A stretch of 64,000 nt of DNA from assembly GCA_964578885.1 (NCBI GenBank), contig CAZOEO010000005.1, forward strand, positions 62,001 to 126,000, read 5' to 3'. The notes beneath the pieces are model-generated. The model saw only the letters and a program-made list of their open reading frames with translations. It made no database searches and had not been told where the DNA came from. Numbering within the stretch: the first letter of the stretch is position 1; each line of letters opens with the position of its first letter. The position numbers were made by a program, and so were the translations under genes. Of this stretch, positions 1 through 8,005 are shown one piece after another. Origin of the DNA: CAZRHR01 sp964578885 (GTDB lineage: Bacteria; Bacteroidota; Bacteroidia; CAIKAF01).

Positions 1-1427
1 TGGATGAGATTTCTGTAACCTCTACAGGTATTTCTGCCGGTGCCACGGATCTGGTAGCTGTTGCGGCTTCCGAAACGGATACGCTGTTCAGCACTTTGAC
101 AGGTTCGGTGAATACCAATACGGATGGCGCTCAGATTTTCGCTTTTACCATTAGAGATGGTGGTGCAAATGGCGTTACAGACAACCTTCCTACCGAATTG
201 TCAGCCATGCAGTTTACTGCAGGTTCATTGCATACAGCTGGTGCCTTTAACCAAGTATTTCAAGCTGTTGCGTTGTTCGATGGCTCTACCAAACTGGCTG
301 ATGGTGTTTTAACTGCCAACTCTTTGGATTTCACAGGATTATCCCTTCAGATTCCAGATGGAAACACCCAAACGCTACAACTTCGCGCTACGCTTTCTTC
401 CGCTGGTCAATTGATTGATAAGACCAATATTCAATTGTCCCTGACCAATGCAGGAGTAACCTTGACCAATCCTTGTAATTCGTCTCCCATGACCACCGTT
501 CAGATTCTTTCTGACGGCACCATGAATGCGGTAGAAGTATCTGCCACAGATTTCGTTTTCACAGGTATTTCTCAGCCGATTACCGCATCTCAGCCATTTA
601 CTTTAACGGTACAGGCGGTAGATCAGTTGATGAACATTGATACAGATCCAAGAACCATAACACTTACTTTGGCCACCGGATCAGGCAACCTCAGTTCTAC
701 TGCAGGTTTAGGTCCTGTAAGCATGATAAATGGACAATTTACCTGGACAGACTTAGTGTACGACGTAGTTGGTGCCTTTACTGTAAATGCTCAGGATCCA
801 GCATCTTCTGTTAATGGGGACACCTTGCTGAATGCCAATCCACTATGTGTAACGCCATCAAATGCTACGGGTTTAGCCTTCTCGAATATCACTTCTACGG
901 ATTTGACGGTTCAATGGCAGAATGGTTCAGGAACAGGTCGGATTCTAGTCGTTCGTCAAGGAGCTCCGGTAGCTACTGGTCCAACCGACGGACAAACTTA
1001 CACGGCCAACTCGGTTTTCGGAACGCCTACCGCAGCACTGGGAGATGGGTTTGTGGTTTACAGTGGAAACGGAACCACAACCAATATCAGCGGACTTACA
1101 GCCAACACCTTGTATCATTTTGCCCTGTACGAATTTGATTGTACTCCGGTAAAATATGCGTCAGGTGAAACTGCAAGTCAGGCCACGGCAAATGTTGGAA
1201 TTGCATCCAATGAGCCTTCCGCTTTTCACGCGTATCCAAACCCTGCCGAAGCAGGAACACCAGTTTACTTCAATCAATCCGTTCATGCGGCCCTCTTTGA
1301 TTTATCCGGCAGACAAATGAAGGTGTCTCAACAAAAAGGAATGATCGCTACGGAAGGACTCCCTACGGGCGTATATATCCTGCGCACCGAAGACGGTGAA
1401 GCTGTTCGGATCGTGATTACTCGATAA
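1..1427 (+). CDS. Secreted protein with type IX sorting domain, 5' end missing
   Basis: The frame is open from base 3 to the TAA at 1425, so this is the C-terminal part (about 474 residues) of a longer protein that starts outside the window. The visible part is rich in Thr, Ser, Asn and Gly, like beta-sandwich repeats of Bacteroidota surface proteins. A fibronectin-III-like stretch (LTVQWQNG near 835-1190) precedes the end. The last 75 residues hold the YPNPAEAG motif, the LFDLSGRQ strand and the GLPTGVYILR strand typical of a type IX secretion C-terminal domain. The protein should be exported across the outer membrane and either anchored or released. An adhesin role is inference. A strong terminator follows directly. 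Confidence 0.88.
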   Translation, partial: DEISVTSTGISAGATDLVAVAASETDTLFSTLTGSVNTNTDGAQIFAFTIRDGGANGVTDNLPTELSAMQFTAGSLHTAGAFNQVFQAVALFDGSTKLADGVLTANSLDFTGLSLQIPDGNTQTLQLRATLSSAGQLIDKTNIQLSLTNAGVTLTNPCNSSPMTTVQILSDGTMNAVEVSATDFVFTGISQPITASQPFTLTVQAVDQLMNIDTDPRTITLTLATGSGNLSSTAGLGPVSMINGQFTWTDLVYDVVGAFTVNAQDPASSVNGDTLLNANPLCVTPSNATGLAFSNITSTDLTVQWQNGSGTGRILVVRQGAPVATGPTDGQTYTANSVFGTPTAALGDGFVVYSGNGTTTNISGLTANTLYHFALYEFDCTPVKYASGETASQATANVGIASNEPSAFHAYPNPAEAGTPVYFNQSVHAALFDLSGRQMKVSQQKGMIATEGLPTGVYILRTEDGEAVRIVITR

Positions 1428-1444
1428 TTAGTATTTTAAATGTG

Positions 1445-1477
1445 AAAAGCCGGTGGATGATTTCACCGGCTTTTTTT
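1445..1477 (+). terminator. Rho-independent terminator
   Basis: A stem AAAAGCCGGTG / CACCGGCTTTT with a short loop is followed by a run of T. It lies 18 bases after the stop codon of the sorting-domain gene. Confidence 0.85.
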
Positions 1478-1612
1478 ATTTCTATTTCCTGGCGAAAAAG
1501 GATTCGGGAAAAACTGTTCCGGAGTCCTTTTAACCCGTTCGGAAATTGGGTGACCTTGCGCTCATCTTTTGCGGTATTTCCTTTGCCATAGCCTTTAATG
1601 GGCGAATAAGGA

Positions 1613-1643
1613 TTGGTTGGTTGAAATTTTTCTCATAGGTTTA
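1613..1643 (+). promoter_or_regulatory. Possible promoter ahead of repeat copy A
   Basis: TTG at 1613 and TAGGTTTA at 1636 resemble the Bacteroidota -33 and -7 elements (TTG, TAnnTTTG) with 23-base spacing between element starts. The last base of the -7 box does not match, so the call is weak. Confidence 0.35.
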
Positions 1644-1972
1644 AATCGGCATCATATCTTGGGTTTATGGCGTCGGTTAAAACGATTTCGCCACAGTATT
1701 TTTCTTACCGATTTTAATCGTTTATATCCGTTTAATGACCGACTCATGTCGGACGGATTACGCAGATTGTCCTCGGGGAGGGGTGGGTGTTCACCCCGAT
1801 TCAGGAAATCTTCAACATGCTACGTGTGACCCTGTAAGCAAGGTATTTGACTGATATTGGTCTGAGATGCCATTTAAATGGAGGCTTCTTCCTCCATTCA
1901 CCCGGACAACTCGAGTGGGGAAAATCCTCCATCCGTCACTTTGGGATGGCTACTTGTCCAACTATTTTTTTT
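1644..1972 (+). ncRNA. Possible structured RNA containing repeat copy A
   Basis: No credible gene lies between 1478 and 2167. This part holds several hairpins: CCGAC/GTCGG inside the repeat, GGGGTG/CACCCC near 1777-1797, AATGGAGG/CCTCCATT (1877-1898), and a nested pair with CCATCC/GGATGG (1929-1949) inside GGACAA/TTGTCC (1904-1959). The last stem is followed by eight T residues (1965-1972), which looks like a terminator. Together with the weak promoter at 1613 this suggests a transcript of roughly 330 bases. I do not recognise the family. It could also be a non-transcribed repeat. Confidence 0.35.
1707..1825 (+). repeat. Dispersed repeat, copy A (diverged)
   Basis: It starts with ACCGATTTTAATCGTTTAT and shares the core TTGTCC-CGGGGAGGGGTGGGTG with copies B (35952) and C (37086). 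It is more diverged than they are from each other, and the similarity ends just after the G-rich hairpin. Confidence 0.7.
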
Positions 1973-2167
1973 AACCTCATACAATCACAAGGTATAATTT
2001 GTGATGCATTCCATTGGAATGATTTGTTGCAGATGCAGGAATTCACGATATCCTAAACCCTTTTCTCGAATAAAAAACGATGAAACAGCAATTCGTTATC
2101 CTATAAAATATGGCCCGTCCTCGTGTTTTTCACCTTTACAGGGGAAGCAATCGTCAAATTATTTCAA

Positions 2168-2207
2168 CAAAAAAATCCCGTATTCTCTTAATGAAAATAC
2201 GGGATTT
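2168..2207 (-). terminator. Terminator of the aminotransferase gene
   Basis: On the minus strand, AAATCCCGTATT / AATACGGGATTT forms a 12-base stem followed by a T run. It lies just past the stop codon of the minus-strand aminotransferase. Confidence 0.85.
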
Positions 2208-2218
2208 GATGCTGATAA

Positions 2219-3556
2219 TTATGCTTGTTTGGGCTTGATGTTAAATCCATCCACTTTACGGAAAACGGCTTCAAGTGGTTTTCCCCGAAGTAAAGTCCCT
2301 GCATTTCCTTTTTCTATGGCATCTTTAACCAGTGGCAATACTTCTGCATATGCGGCCAAAGTGTAATCGATGTCTTCTTCAGAATGCATAAACATCATGT
2401 TGTGATTTCCTTGCCAAAGGACGCCTCTTTTAATCATTTCCTGTTGGAAATACGCCTTTACTTCAAGTGGATTTGAAACAGCGGGTTCTAAAGTGACGGT
2501 GGTTCTACAAGGGAAACCTTTGCATTTGGTGTACGCCTGCATACCTAAGGATTGAACTAAATCGTTATATCCGTCCATCAGCCTTTTTCCTTTGGCAGCT
2601 AAATTGGCTGGTACGTTCTTCTCTTTTAAAACAGTAAGGGTGGCCTTTGTAGCAGCAAGACTCAGTGCTTCACCTCCAAACGTAGTAAAGAAAAATACGT
2701 CATTCAGGAAATGATCCATTATAACCTTTTTTCCTGTTAAAAAGGCAATTGGCATTCCGTTGGCTACTGCTTTAGAGTACACAGCCAGGTCAGGTGTTAC
2801 CCCGAAATATTCCTGAGCTCCTCCAAGTGCCAATCTGAATCCACTCCACATTTCATCGAAAATGAGGAGTGTTCCGTTTTCTTTGCAAAGTCTGGCTACT
2901 TCTTTGAGATATCCTTCTGCAGGAATATCAAATACAAATGGCTCAAGTATTACGGCGGCCACATCGGCGTCGAGGGCGGCCTTTAATGAGTCTAAATTAT
3001 TGTAATCGAATGTATAGGTAAGTGCTTTTACTTCATCCGGGATTCCTGCGGCTCTTGAGGTAACGGCAATATACCAGTCGTGCCAACCATGGTAACCACA
3101 GCAAAGGATTTTGTTTCTTCCTGTATGCGCTCTGGCAATACGAATGGCCGCGGAGCAAACGTCTGCCCCGCTTTTTGAAATTCTTACGGCCTCTGCATTT
3201 GGAATAATTTGATGAATGAGTTCGGCCACTTCATATTCCAATTCATGCATGAGTGAGAAAGTAATTCCATCCTCTAATTGTGCTCGAATTGCCTGATCTA
3301 CTTCTGGATATCCATAACCTAATGAAAGCGGTCCAATAGCGGCATTCCAGTCTAAGTATTCGTTACCATCTACATCCCAAACCCGGCTTCCTTTTCCTTT
3401 TTTCAGATAGATAGGACATGCTCCCAGACTGTATTGCCCAGGCCCTTTGGCCATGGTTTGTGTTACAGGTGGCATAATGGCCTTGGCACGCTCATAGATT
3501 TCTAATGACTTTGAAATCTGTGGGTAATCTTGTTTTAGCTGAACCGAATTTGGCAT
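2219..3556 (-). CDS. Class III PLP-dependent aminotransferase, GSA-aminomutase type
   Basis: A 445-residue fold-type I PLP enzyme of the class III family, closest in layout to glutamate-1-semialdehyde aminomutase-like proteins. Visible marks are the YHGWH motif (residues 155-159), the FDEMWSGFR segment with the PLP-binding Asp (near 234) and the Schiff-base lysine in YSKAVANGMPIAF (K262). I chose the ATG at 3556; the frame runs further upstream, but an upstream TTG coincides with the -33 element of the promoter. It stands alone between a terminator and ytxJ. In Bacteroidota such enzymes are either hemL or aminotransferases of sugar or natural-product pathways. The neighbours give no pathway, so the substrate is unknown. 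Confidence 0.85.
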   Translation of the reverse strand: MPNSVQLKQDYPQISKSLEIYERAKAIMPPVTQTMAKGPGQYSLGACPIYLKKGKGSRVWDVDGNEYLDWNAAIGPLSLGYGYPEVDQAIRAQLEDGITFSLMHELEYEVAELIHQIIPNAEAVRISKSGADVCSAAIRIARAHTGRNKILCCGYHGWHDWYIAVTSRAAGIPDEVKALTYTFDYNNLDSLKAALDADVAAVILEPFVFDIPAEGYLKEVARLCKENGTLLIFDEMWSGFRLALGGAQEYFGVTPDLAVYSKAVANGMPIAFLTGKKVIMDHFLNDVFFFTTFGGEALSLAATKATLTVLKEKNVPANLAAKGKRLMDGYNDLVQSLGMQAYTKCKGFPCRTTVTLEPAVSNPLEVKAYFQQEMIKRGVLWQGNHNMMFMHSEEDIDYTLAAYAEVLPLVKDAIEKGNAGTLLRGKPLEAVFRKVDGFNIKPKQA

Positions 3557-3585
3557 AAATATTTTTCTTACCTGTGTATATACGC

Positions 3586-3616
3586 CAAAGGTAGCAAGAA
3601 CCCGCTTTTTTACCAA
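3586..3616 (-). promoter_or_regulatory. Promoter of the aminotransferase gene
   Basis: On the minus strand there is a perfect -7 box TACCTTTG (3593-3586) and a TTG at 3616-3614, 23 bases upstream. The start codon lies 29 bases downstream. Confidence 0.65.
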
Positions 3617-3630
3617 CGGAAATCAAATAG

Positions 3631-3984
3631 CTATAGCACCATCCGTAGCTTTTGTAAAATAACATCCCCCCTAATGGCACTGTGACTTGCCTGATAAATG
3701 ATTTTTTGGTTTTGCCAAATGATGACCTGCGGGCTTTGATGCATCACCTTAAATTCATTGGCAATGGCTAAAGAGAATTCACGATAAGCAACTACATCAA
3801 TAAAATGGAGGTCTACCATGGCCTGAATTTCTTTTAAAAACGGCTCTAATCCATACAATGCTCCGGCCGAAATGCCACAACGAAAAGAGTGTTTGAAAAG
3901 TAATTGAGGCCGATTCTGATTTGACAACCAAAGGCTTGCCACTTTTTCTTTTGTGTCGATCTGATGAAATTGCGGAATTTCCAT
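3631..3984 (-). CDS. ytxJ: YtxJ-type monothiol bacilliredoxin
   Basis: A 117-residue single-domain thioredoxin-like protein. The active-site region reads FKHSFRCGISAGAL with one cysteine at residue 36, as in the bacillithiol-system YtxJ/BrxC family (DUF2847). The later segment SPQVIIWQNQKIIYQASHSAI matches the family's conserved C-terminal half. It should reduce mixed disulfides between proteins and bacillithiol in the cytoplasm, which implies that the organism makes bacillithiol. The length is normal. It is upstream of, and on the same strand as, the aminotransferase gene, which has its own promoter, so the two are probably separate units. Confidence 0.85.
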   Translation of the reverse strand: MEIPQFHQIDTKEKVASLWLSNQNRPQLLFKHSFRCGISAGALYGLEPFLKEIQAMVDLHFIDVVAYREFSLAIANEFKVMHQSPQVIIWQNQKIIYQASHSAIRGDVILQKLRMVL

Positions 3985-4050
3985 ACCATAAAATTACACC
4001 ATATCCTTTTTATTTCTTGTTCTTTTACAAAGAGCATATTAACAGTTCAA

Positions 4051-4080
4051 TTGGATATATTCAATCCCTGTGTATATTTG
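4051..4080 (+). promoter_or_regulatory. Promoter of the receiver-domain gene
   Basis: TTG at 4051 and a perfect TATATTTG at 4073-4080 (22 bases between element starts). The ATG is at 4126, which gives a leader of about 40 bases. Confidence 0.7.
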
Positions 4081-4125
4081 TATGAATCTAGAGAGAAAGG
4101 GAATCCTCTCTAAGAAGCAGGGGAA

Positions 4126-4488
4126 ATGAGTCAAATTTTACTCGTAGACGATGATCCGGTAGTATTATTCTTGCATCACGCGCTGCTAAAAAGAATTAAT
4201 ACATCCTCTTCTGTATTGTCATTTGATGACGGAGAATTGGCGCTAGCCCATATCCAGGCGGAACAACAAGACAACATGCTGATTTTGCTTGACATCAATA
4301 TGCCCGTCTGCGATGGTTGGACATTTTTGACGGATCTACGCAAGATTCCTCACTTTAAAGGATCCATCGTATTGGTAACATCTTCTATTGACGTGGCAGA
4401 CCAAAATCGGGCGAAATCCTTTCCGGAAGTTGCAGGCTATTTAGAGAAGCCACTGACTGCCGAAAAATTGAAGCCTTTTCTGCCTTAA
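4126..4488 (+). CDS. Single-domain response regulator (CheY-like)
   Basis: A 120-residue receiver domain and nothing else. The acidic pocket is VDDD (residues 7-10), the phosphoacceptor is D56 in LLDINMP, the switch Thr is in LVTSS (near 85), and the conserved lysine is K108 in YLEKP. With no output domain it must act by protein contact or as a phosphorelay intermediate. No kinase is adjacent; two orphan histidine kinases lie at 47972-52077 but nothing here shows that they are partners. It has its own promoter and is followed by the promoter of RNA-1. Confidence 0.9.
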   Translation: MSQILLVDDDPVVLFLHHALLKRINTSSSVLSFDDGELALAHIQAEQQDNMLILLDINMPVCDGWTFLTDLRKIPHFKGSIVLVTSSIDVADQNRAKSFPEVAGYLEKPLTAEKLKPFLP

Positions 4489-4583
4489 TCGATTTTTCCC
4501 ATTTGTAGGGGCTTGATTTCTCTTGATTTCCTATGGCTTTATAAGACTAATTCATCTTTCAGTAAAAAATCAGCGATTAACTA

Positions 4584-4615
4584 TTGACAATAGGGTGGTC
4601 CATATCGTAACTTAG
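4584..4615 (+). promoter_or_regulatory. Promoter of RNA-1
   Basis: TTGACA at 4584 and TAACTTAG at 4608-4615 fit the -33/-7 pattern with one mismatch in the -7 box. The spacing between element starts is 24 bases, identical to the promoter of RNA-2. Confidence 0.65.
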
Positions 4616-5080
4616 CAACGTAGTTCTACACACTTACAATATTTTGCTCCGTTGCCGTAATTTTTGGGGGCGACGGGGAACGCTCAGGGTTCTTATGTTG
4701 TTGAGCGGATGGTGTTCAGTGGTGTATAGGCCACGGCCAACATCATCGGACACTGGGAATCTCGGGGGTGCCTCTGTAAAGTACTGATTTATCAAACTTT
4801 TCAGAGGTGGGAATATAGGGTCCGAGACGGAGTATGGTGGTTATCGTGCTCCATTTTTCAAAAGAAAAGTAAAGAGAAACCGATGCCTGAAGGCGAGGAT
4901 TGGCTTTGGAAAGAGCTTTAGAATTGCATAAATCCAAAGGTATCGGAAGTTTGAGAGGAGGAATAGCAGACCTCCCGGGAGGCGTACTCTCCGCCATTCG
5001 ATGATTCGCTTCGGTTCACATCCCGCCAACCCTGGCTGGGATGAGCCCCCGTTTACAAACAATTCTAAATCTCATTTTTT
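4616..5080 (+). ncRNA. RNA-1: unrecognised structured RNA, paralogue of RNA-2
   Basis: No protein-coding gene lies between 4489 and 5286. After the promoter come, in order, hairpin CGCTCA/TGAGCG (4681-4707); a stem CTCGG/CCGAG (4761-4826) enclosing CCTCTG/CAGAGG (4771-4807); hairpin GGAG/CTCC (4829-4852); an A-rich linker; stem CCGATGCC/GGTATCGG (4880-4946) enclosing TTTGGA/TCCAAA (4905-4938); stem GAGAG/CTCTC (4953-4991); and hairpin CATCCCGCCA/TGGCTGGGATG (5019-5043). The same order with different stem sequences is seen in RNA-2. An ATGAG/CTCAT stem followed by TTTTTT (to 5080) may be the terminator. It lacks the signatures I know for tmRNA, RNase P, SRP or 6S RNA. The function is unknown. 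Confidence 0.6.
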
Positions 5081-5185
5081 GCCATTCCATCTTTCGCATT
5101 GCTCCAAATGACCAGTTTAAAATAAAAAGGCCAAATCAACAGGATTTATTCAATCATTTAAAAACATGTACGGGTCGGTGCGTAT

Positions 5186-5216
5186 ATAAAAAACCACTTA
5201 CCCGAAGATAAGTGGC
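5186..5216 (-). terminator. Terminator of the sorting-domain gene
   Basis: On the minus strand, CCACTTA / TAAGTGG with loop TCTTCGGG is followed by six T residues. Confidence 0.8.
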
Positions 5217-5286
5217 CTTTAGTGAATAACACTCTCATTCAATGCATTAGCATCAATACACAAGTCCTTTTTAAGAAAAATCAGAA

Positions 5287-6402
5287 TCAGTGTTGAACCA
5301 CTAATTTACCTTTTCCAACTACTTTTTCTCCTTGTTGAACAGTGTAAAAATATAGACCATCTTTCCAGGAAGTCGTAGAAACAACAGTGTTGGGTTGTAC
5401 CTCATTTTCCCAAATAACGCGACCAGAAAGATCTGTTACAGTAACCAAACCTGTTTGAGAAAGACCAAATTGAACGGATGTGCTTGCCGGGTTAGGGTGT
5501 ACCTGCCAATTTGTGTTATCGTTGTTCTCTATTGATACCAGTTGTGTGGCGTCACTTTTGAAACGGGCAGAGGCGACGTTGCTTTGGTCGTCCATTTGCA
5601 TGGCCAAAACCCCGAACTTTTCGCCATTGGCATACCAAGTGTAAATTCTGGTAGAGCCTTGAATCACATTACCAGGAAATCCTGCAGCCTGAATCAGAAG
5701 ATTGGGAGCCAGAATCCATCCAGCAGGTTCGTTTACTCCTAGAAACAAACATTGTAATCCATTTGGCACATAAATGTAAATGGAGTCCGTCGTGTTTTCC
5801 AATGAATTGGCGCGAAGGCTAGGAAAACTTCCAGAAGGCAGGGTCACGGTACCCCATGCATCGAAAAGCGTATTCAAGGTTGAATTACGCACTACCCGAA
5901 TAGAGTCAATTCGAATATTACAACCAAGTACGATTGTGTCGATGGTAAAAGCCAGTTCTGTTTTAAAAGCAGTGCTCGAAGTAAATTGGTCGTTGAAGGC
6001 TGCCGGAAATGGTAGCAAAATTTGTGGCGGATTATAAACAGCCACGGCAGGAACGCCTCCTAGGGAAGATGCGCCTCCTAGGGTATTGACGCCAGCAGAC
6101 GATTTGTCGAAGAAAAACAGACCATCGTTGGATTCAATCGCAAGGTTAGCACCAGAGAAGCTTGTCGAACCAGGCAATCCGGACGGATTAAGAAACTGAA
6201 CAGTATCCAAATCCTGCGTAATTAAATTAGAAAAATCCCAAGTTTGATTAGGACCAGCATTACCAGGACCAACTCCGGGTGCGGTATGGGTTCCTACGGT
6301 GAAAGTTTCACCAACTGAACCAAAGTCATTGGATGAAATGGTGATTTGTGCTTGTAGGCTGACGAAAGCAATACAGCTTCCCAGAAGTGTAACGTGTTTC
6401 AT
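5287..6402 (-). CDS. Secreted protein with type IX sorting domain
   Basis: A 371-residue exported protein. I chose the ATG at 6402, because MKHVTLLGSCIAFVSLQAQ is a clean signal peptide; the frame runs further upstream without a better start. The middle contains TWDFS and a DAWGTVTLPSG segment with neighbouring NTTDSIYIY. The end (VHPNPASTSVQFGL, VTDLSGRVIW, WKDGLYFYTV) is a type IX C-terminal domain. It is paralogous to the protein at 27048-28034, which has WDFSSF and DAWGTLILPNG at matching places. The biochemical role is unknown. It has a terminator and appears to be a single-gene unit. Confidence 0.85.
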   Translation of the reverse strand: MKHVTLLGSCIAFVSLQAQITISSNDFGSVGETFTVGTHTAPGVGPGNAGPNQTWDFSNLITQDLDTVQFLNPSGLPGSTSFSGANLAIESNDGLFFFDKSSAGVNTLGGASSLGGVPAVAVYNPPQILLPFPAAFNDQFTSSTAFKTELAFTIDTIVLGCNIRIDSIRVVRNSTLNTLFDAWGTVTLPSGSFPSLRANSLENTTDSIYIYVPNGLQCLFLGVNEPAGWILAPNLLIQAAGFPGNVIQGSTRIYTWYANGEKFGVLAMQMDDQSNVASARFKSDATQLVSIENNDNTNWQVHPNPASTSVQFGLSQTGLVTVTDLSGRVIWENEVQPNTVVSTTSWKDGLYFYTVQQGEKVVGKGKLVVQH

Positions 6403-6481
6403 ATTGGTTTTTAATGGCTTGTTACAAAGTAAAGGTGAATTTTCCACCTCTGCAATACACGTGGGTGGTTTCTCTTCTTGG

Positions 6482-8005
6482 TTATTCTTCAGCCTGAATA
6501 CGCCACCAAATCCAAGGCTCAGCACCAGACACTTGCCATTCCATACTTGTTTGGTCAGGCAAATGGACCATGATAGATCCGTTCAAAAGGTAGGAAATCT
6601 GGGTTAAAAGTTGGTCTTGACAAGAAGAACCGGTGGTTATTTGGAAAGGTTGGGAAACAATAAAACCCGCGCCTTCCGGCTGAAAAGGCAAAAAGCCAAG
6701 TCCACAGGAATCCTTCATCACCAATTTATTTCCGACCCAATCGAACGTTAAATAAATGGGATGTTCACGCAATCTTGTCGTGTGCCATTCCGGAGTTCGC
6801 ATGAGTTGCCAGGTTCCATCCAGTGGTTGGGTCGTTAAAGGAGCGGGATGGTGAATGGCAGGCTTGAAAAACCAGGAGTAAGCTTTCAGGCTATGATATG
6901 CGAACCAATTATTATCCTTCATTGGGAACTGGGAAAAAAACGCGTCATCCGGCATTAAAACAACCTGGGTTCCGAAAGAATGATAATCGAAATCCGCTAT
7001 GGGATCCGGTAAGGTAAGACCATTCCACTTCTCCATCAACTTTCGTTGTGGCGTTTCCGCAAGCCAATGATAATATCGTCGTGAGGTACGATTCAGCGGT
7101 TTCGTCATATTCCGAACAACGTAGCGCAGCCCTAATCGTTGCTTCCATTTAGGCATTTGCCTTACCAATGTTTTCCATTGATAAACGGGTGAATTTTGTG
7201 GAAAACTGGTGAGTTGCTGAAGGCCCACAGGCATCAATGGAACCCAGTCCGCGTTAATGGCCATGGCGAACAATCGGTCCTGCGGAATATGGGCTAAGGC
7301 ATCTCTTGAAAACCAAAAATTCCCGGGTTTAGGTGCACCTGAAGTATAGACTTTCCATTCCAATTCTTGAAATTGGTGGCCCTGGTCTTGTAATTGATGA
7401 AGATAAGCCGCCATTAAAAAAGCAATGGCGCCGCCTTGGCTATGGCCGCTTACCACCCATGTTCTTCGGCCTGCTTGATACAGCGAGTCCATAAACTCAG
7501 ATTCTGACAAAAGAAATTGGAATAGTCCGGCGCTCCATCCCGCGTGAATTCTTGCATCCGGCTGTGTAGAGAGCTGATAGGCAAAAGCACGACCTTCTAC
7601 CATTATACTTCCTTTAGCGGGAATCATACCGGCATAAATATTCATTAGCCAGCTACCGAAACTAGGCGCAGAACCGGGAAAACAAAGCCATATCCTTCCT
7701 TCACGATCTTGCCACCACGACCAGGCCACGTCCGTCTCTGGAATTTTTCTCCAACGAATCATCTGACCTTGTTCCAATGCACTATCCAGCGGTGTGCGGG
7801 TTCTGAAGGCCAGTTGAAAGGCAAAGTGAGTTTGAGCCTCAGCAATTGAAAATCCTTGAGGAAGTTTGGGTGTTTTAGATTGAGCGCCGAGCATTAAAAC
7901 CGGCACCAAAAGGAAAAAGCACGAAAGGAAGTTAAGACTCCATTTCAGCCGCCAATTGCTCCCATTTTTCCATGAGTTCGGCCAATTTTTTTCGGTGCAT
8001 CTCAT
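6482..8005 (-). CDS. Exported class 3 lipase with C-terminal META-like domain
   Basis: About 507 residues. The central part has the alpha/beta-hydrolase nucleophile elbow VVSGHSQGGAIAFLMA, followed by YTSGAPKPGN, the pattern of fungal-type (class 3) lipases; the catalytic Ser is the one in GHSQG. An Asp in NADWVPLMP and a later His (DYHSFGT) could complete the triad. The last 100 residues begin DGTWQLMRTPEW and resemble a META/HslJ domain. The start is uncertain: the hydrophobic signal stretch SLNFLSCFFLLVPVLMLGAQ lies right at the ABC-F stop, and the nearest upstream ATG (8005) would overlap that gene by 74 bases with a long n-region. It is co-directional with the ABC-F gene and likely co-transcribed with it. 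Confidence 0.78.
   Translation of the reverse strand: MRCTEKNWPNSWKNGSNWRLKWSLNFLSCFFLLVPVLMLGAQSKTPKLPQGFSIAEAQTHFAFQLAFRTRTPLDSALEQGQMIRWRKIPETDVAWSWWQDREGRIWLCFPGSAPSFGSWLMNIYAGMIPAKGSIMVEGRAFAYQLSTQPDARIHAGWSAGLFQFLLSESEFMDSLYQAGRRTWVVSGHSQGGAIAFLMAAYLHQLQDQGHQFQELEWKVYTSGAPKPGNFWFSRDALAHIPQDRLFAMAINADWVPLMPVGLQQLTSFPQNSPVYQWKTLVRQMPKWKQRLGLRYVVRNMTKPLNRTSRRYYHWLAETPQRKLMEKWNGLTLPDPIADFDYHSFGTQVVLMPDDAFFSQFPMKDNNWFAYHSLKAYSWFFKPAIHHPAPLTTQPLDGTWQLMRTPEWHTTRLREHPIYLTFDWVGNKLVMKDSCGLGFLPFQPEGAGFIVSQPFQITTGSSCQDQLLTQISYLLNGSIMVHLPDQTSMEWQVSGAEPWIWWRIQAEE

Noticed and set aside
4743..5062. Minus-strand open frames inside RNA-1
   Set aside because: They lack signal or domain features, and the plus-strand promoter and paired stems explain the sequence better.
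4616..5080. RNA-1 as tmRNA, RNase P RNA or group II intron
   Set aside because: I could not find the tmRNA 5'/3' ends or tag, the conserved RNase P core strings, or an intron domain V hairpin.
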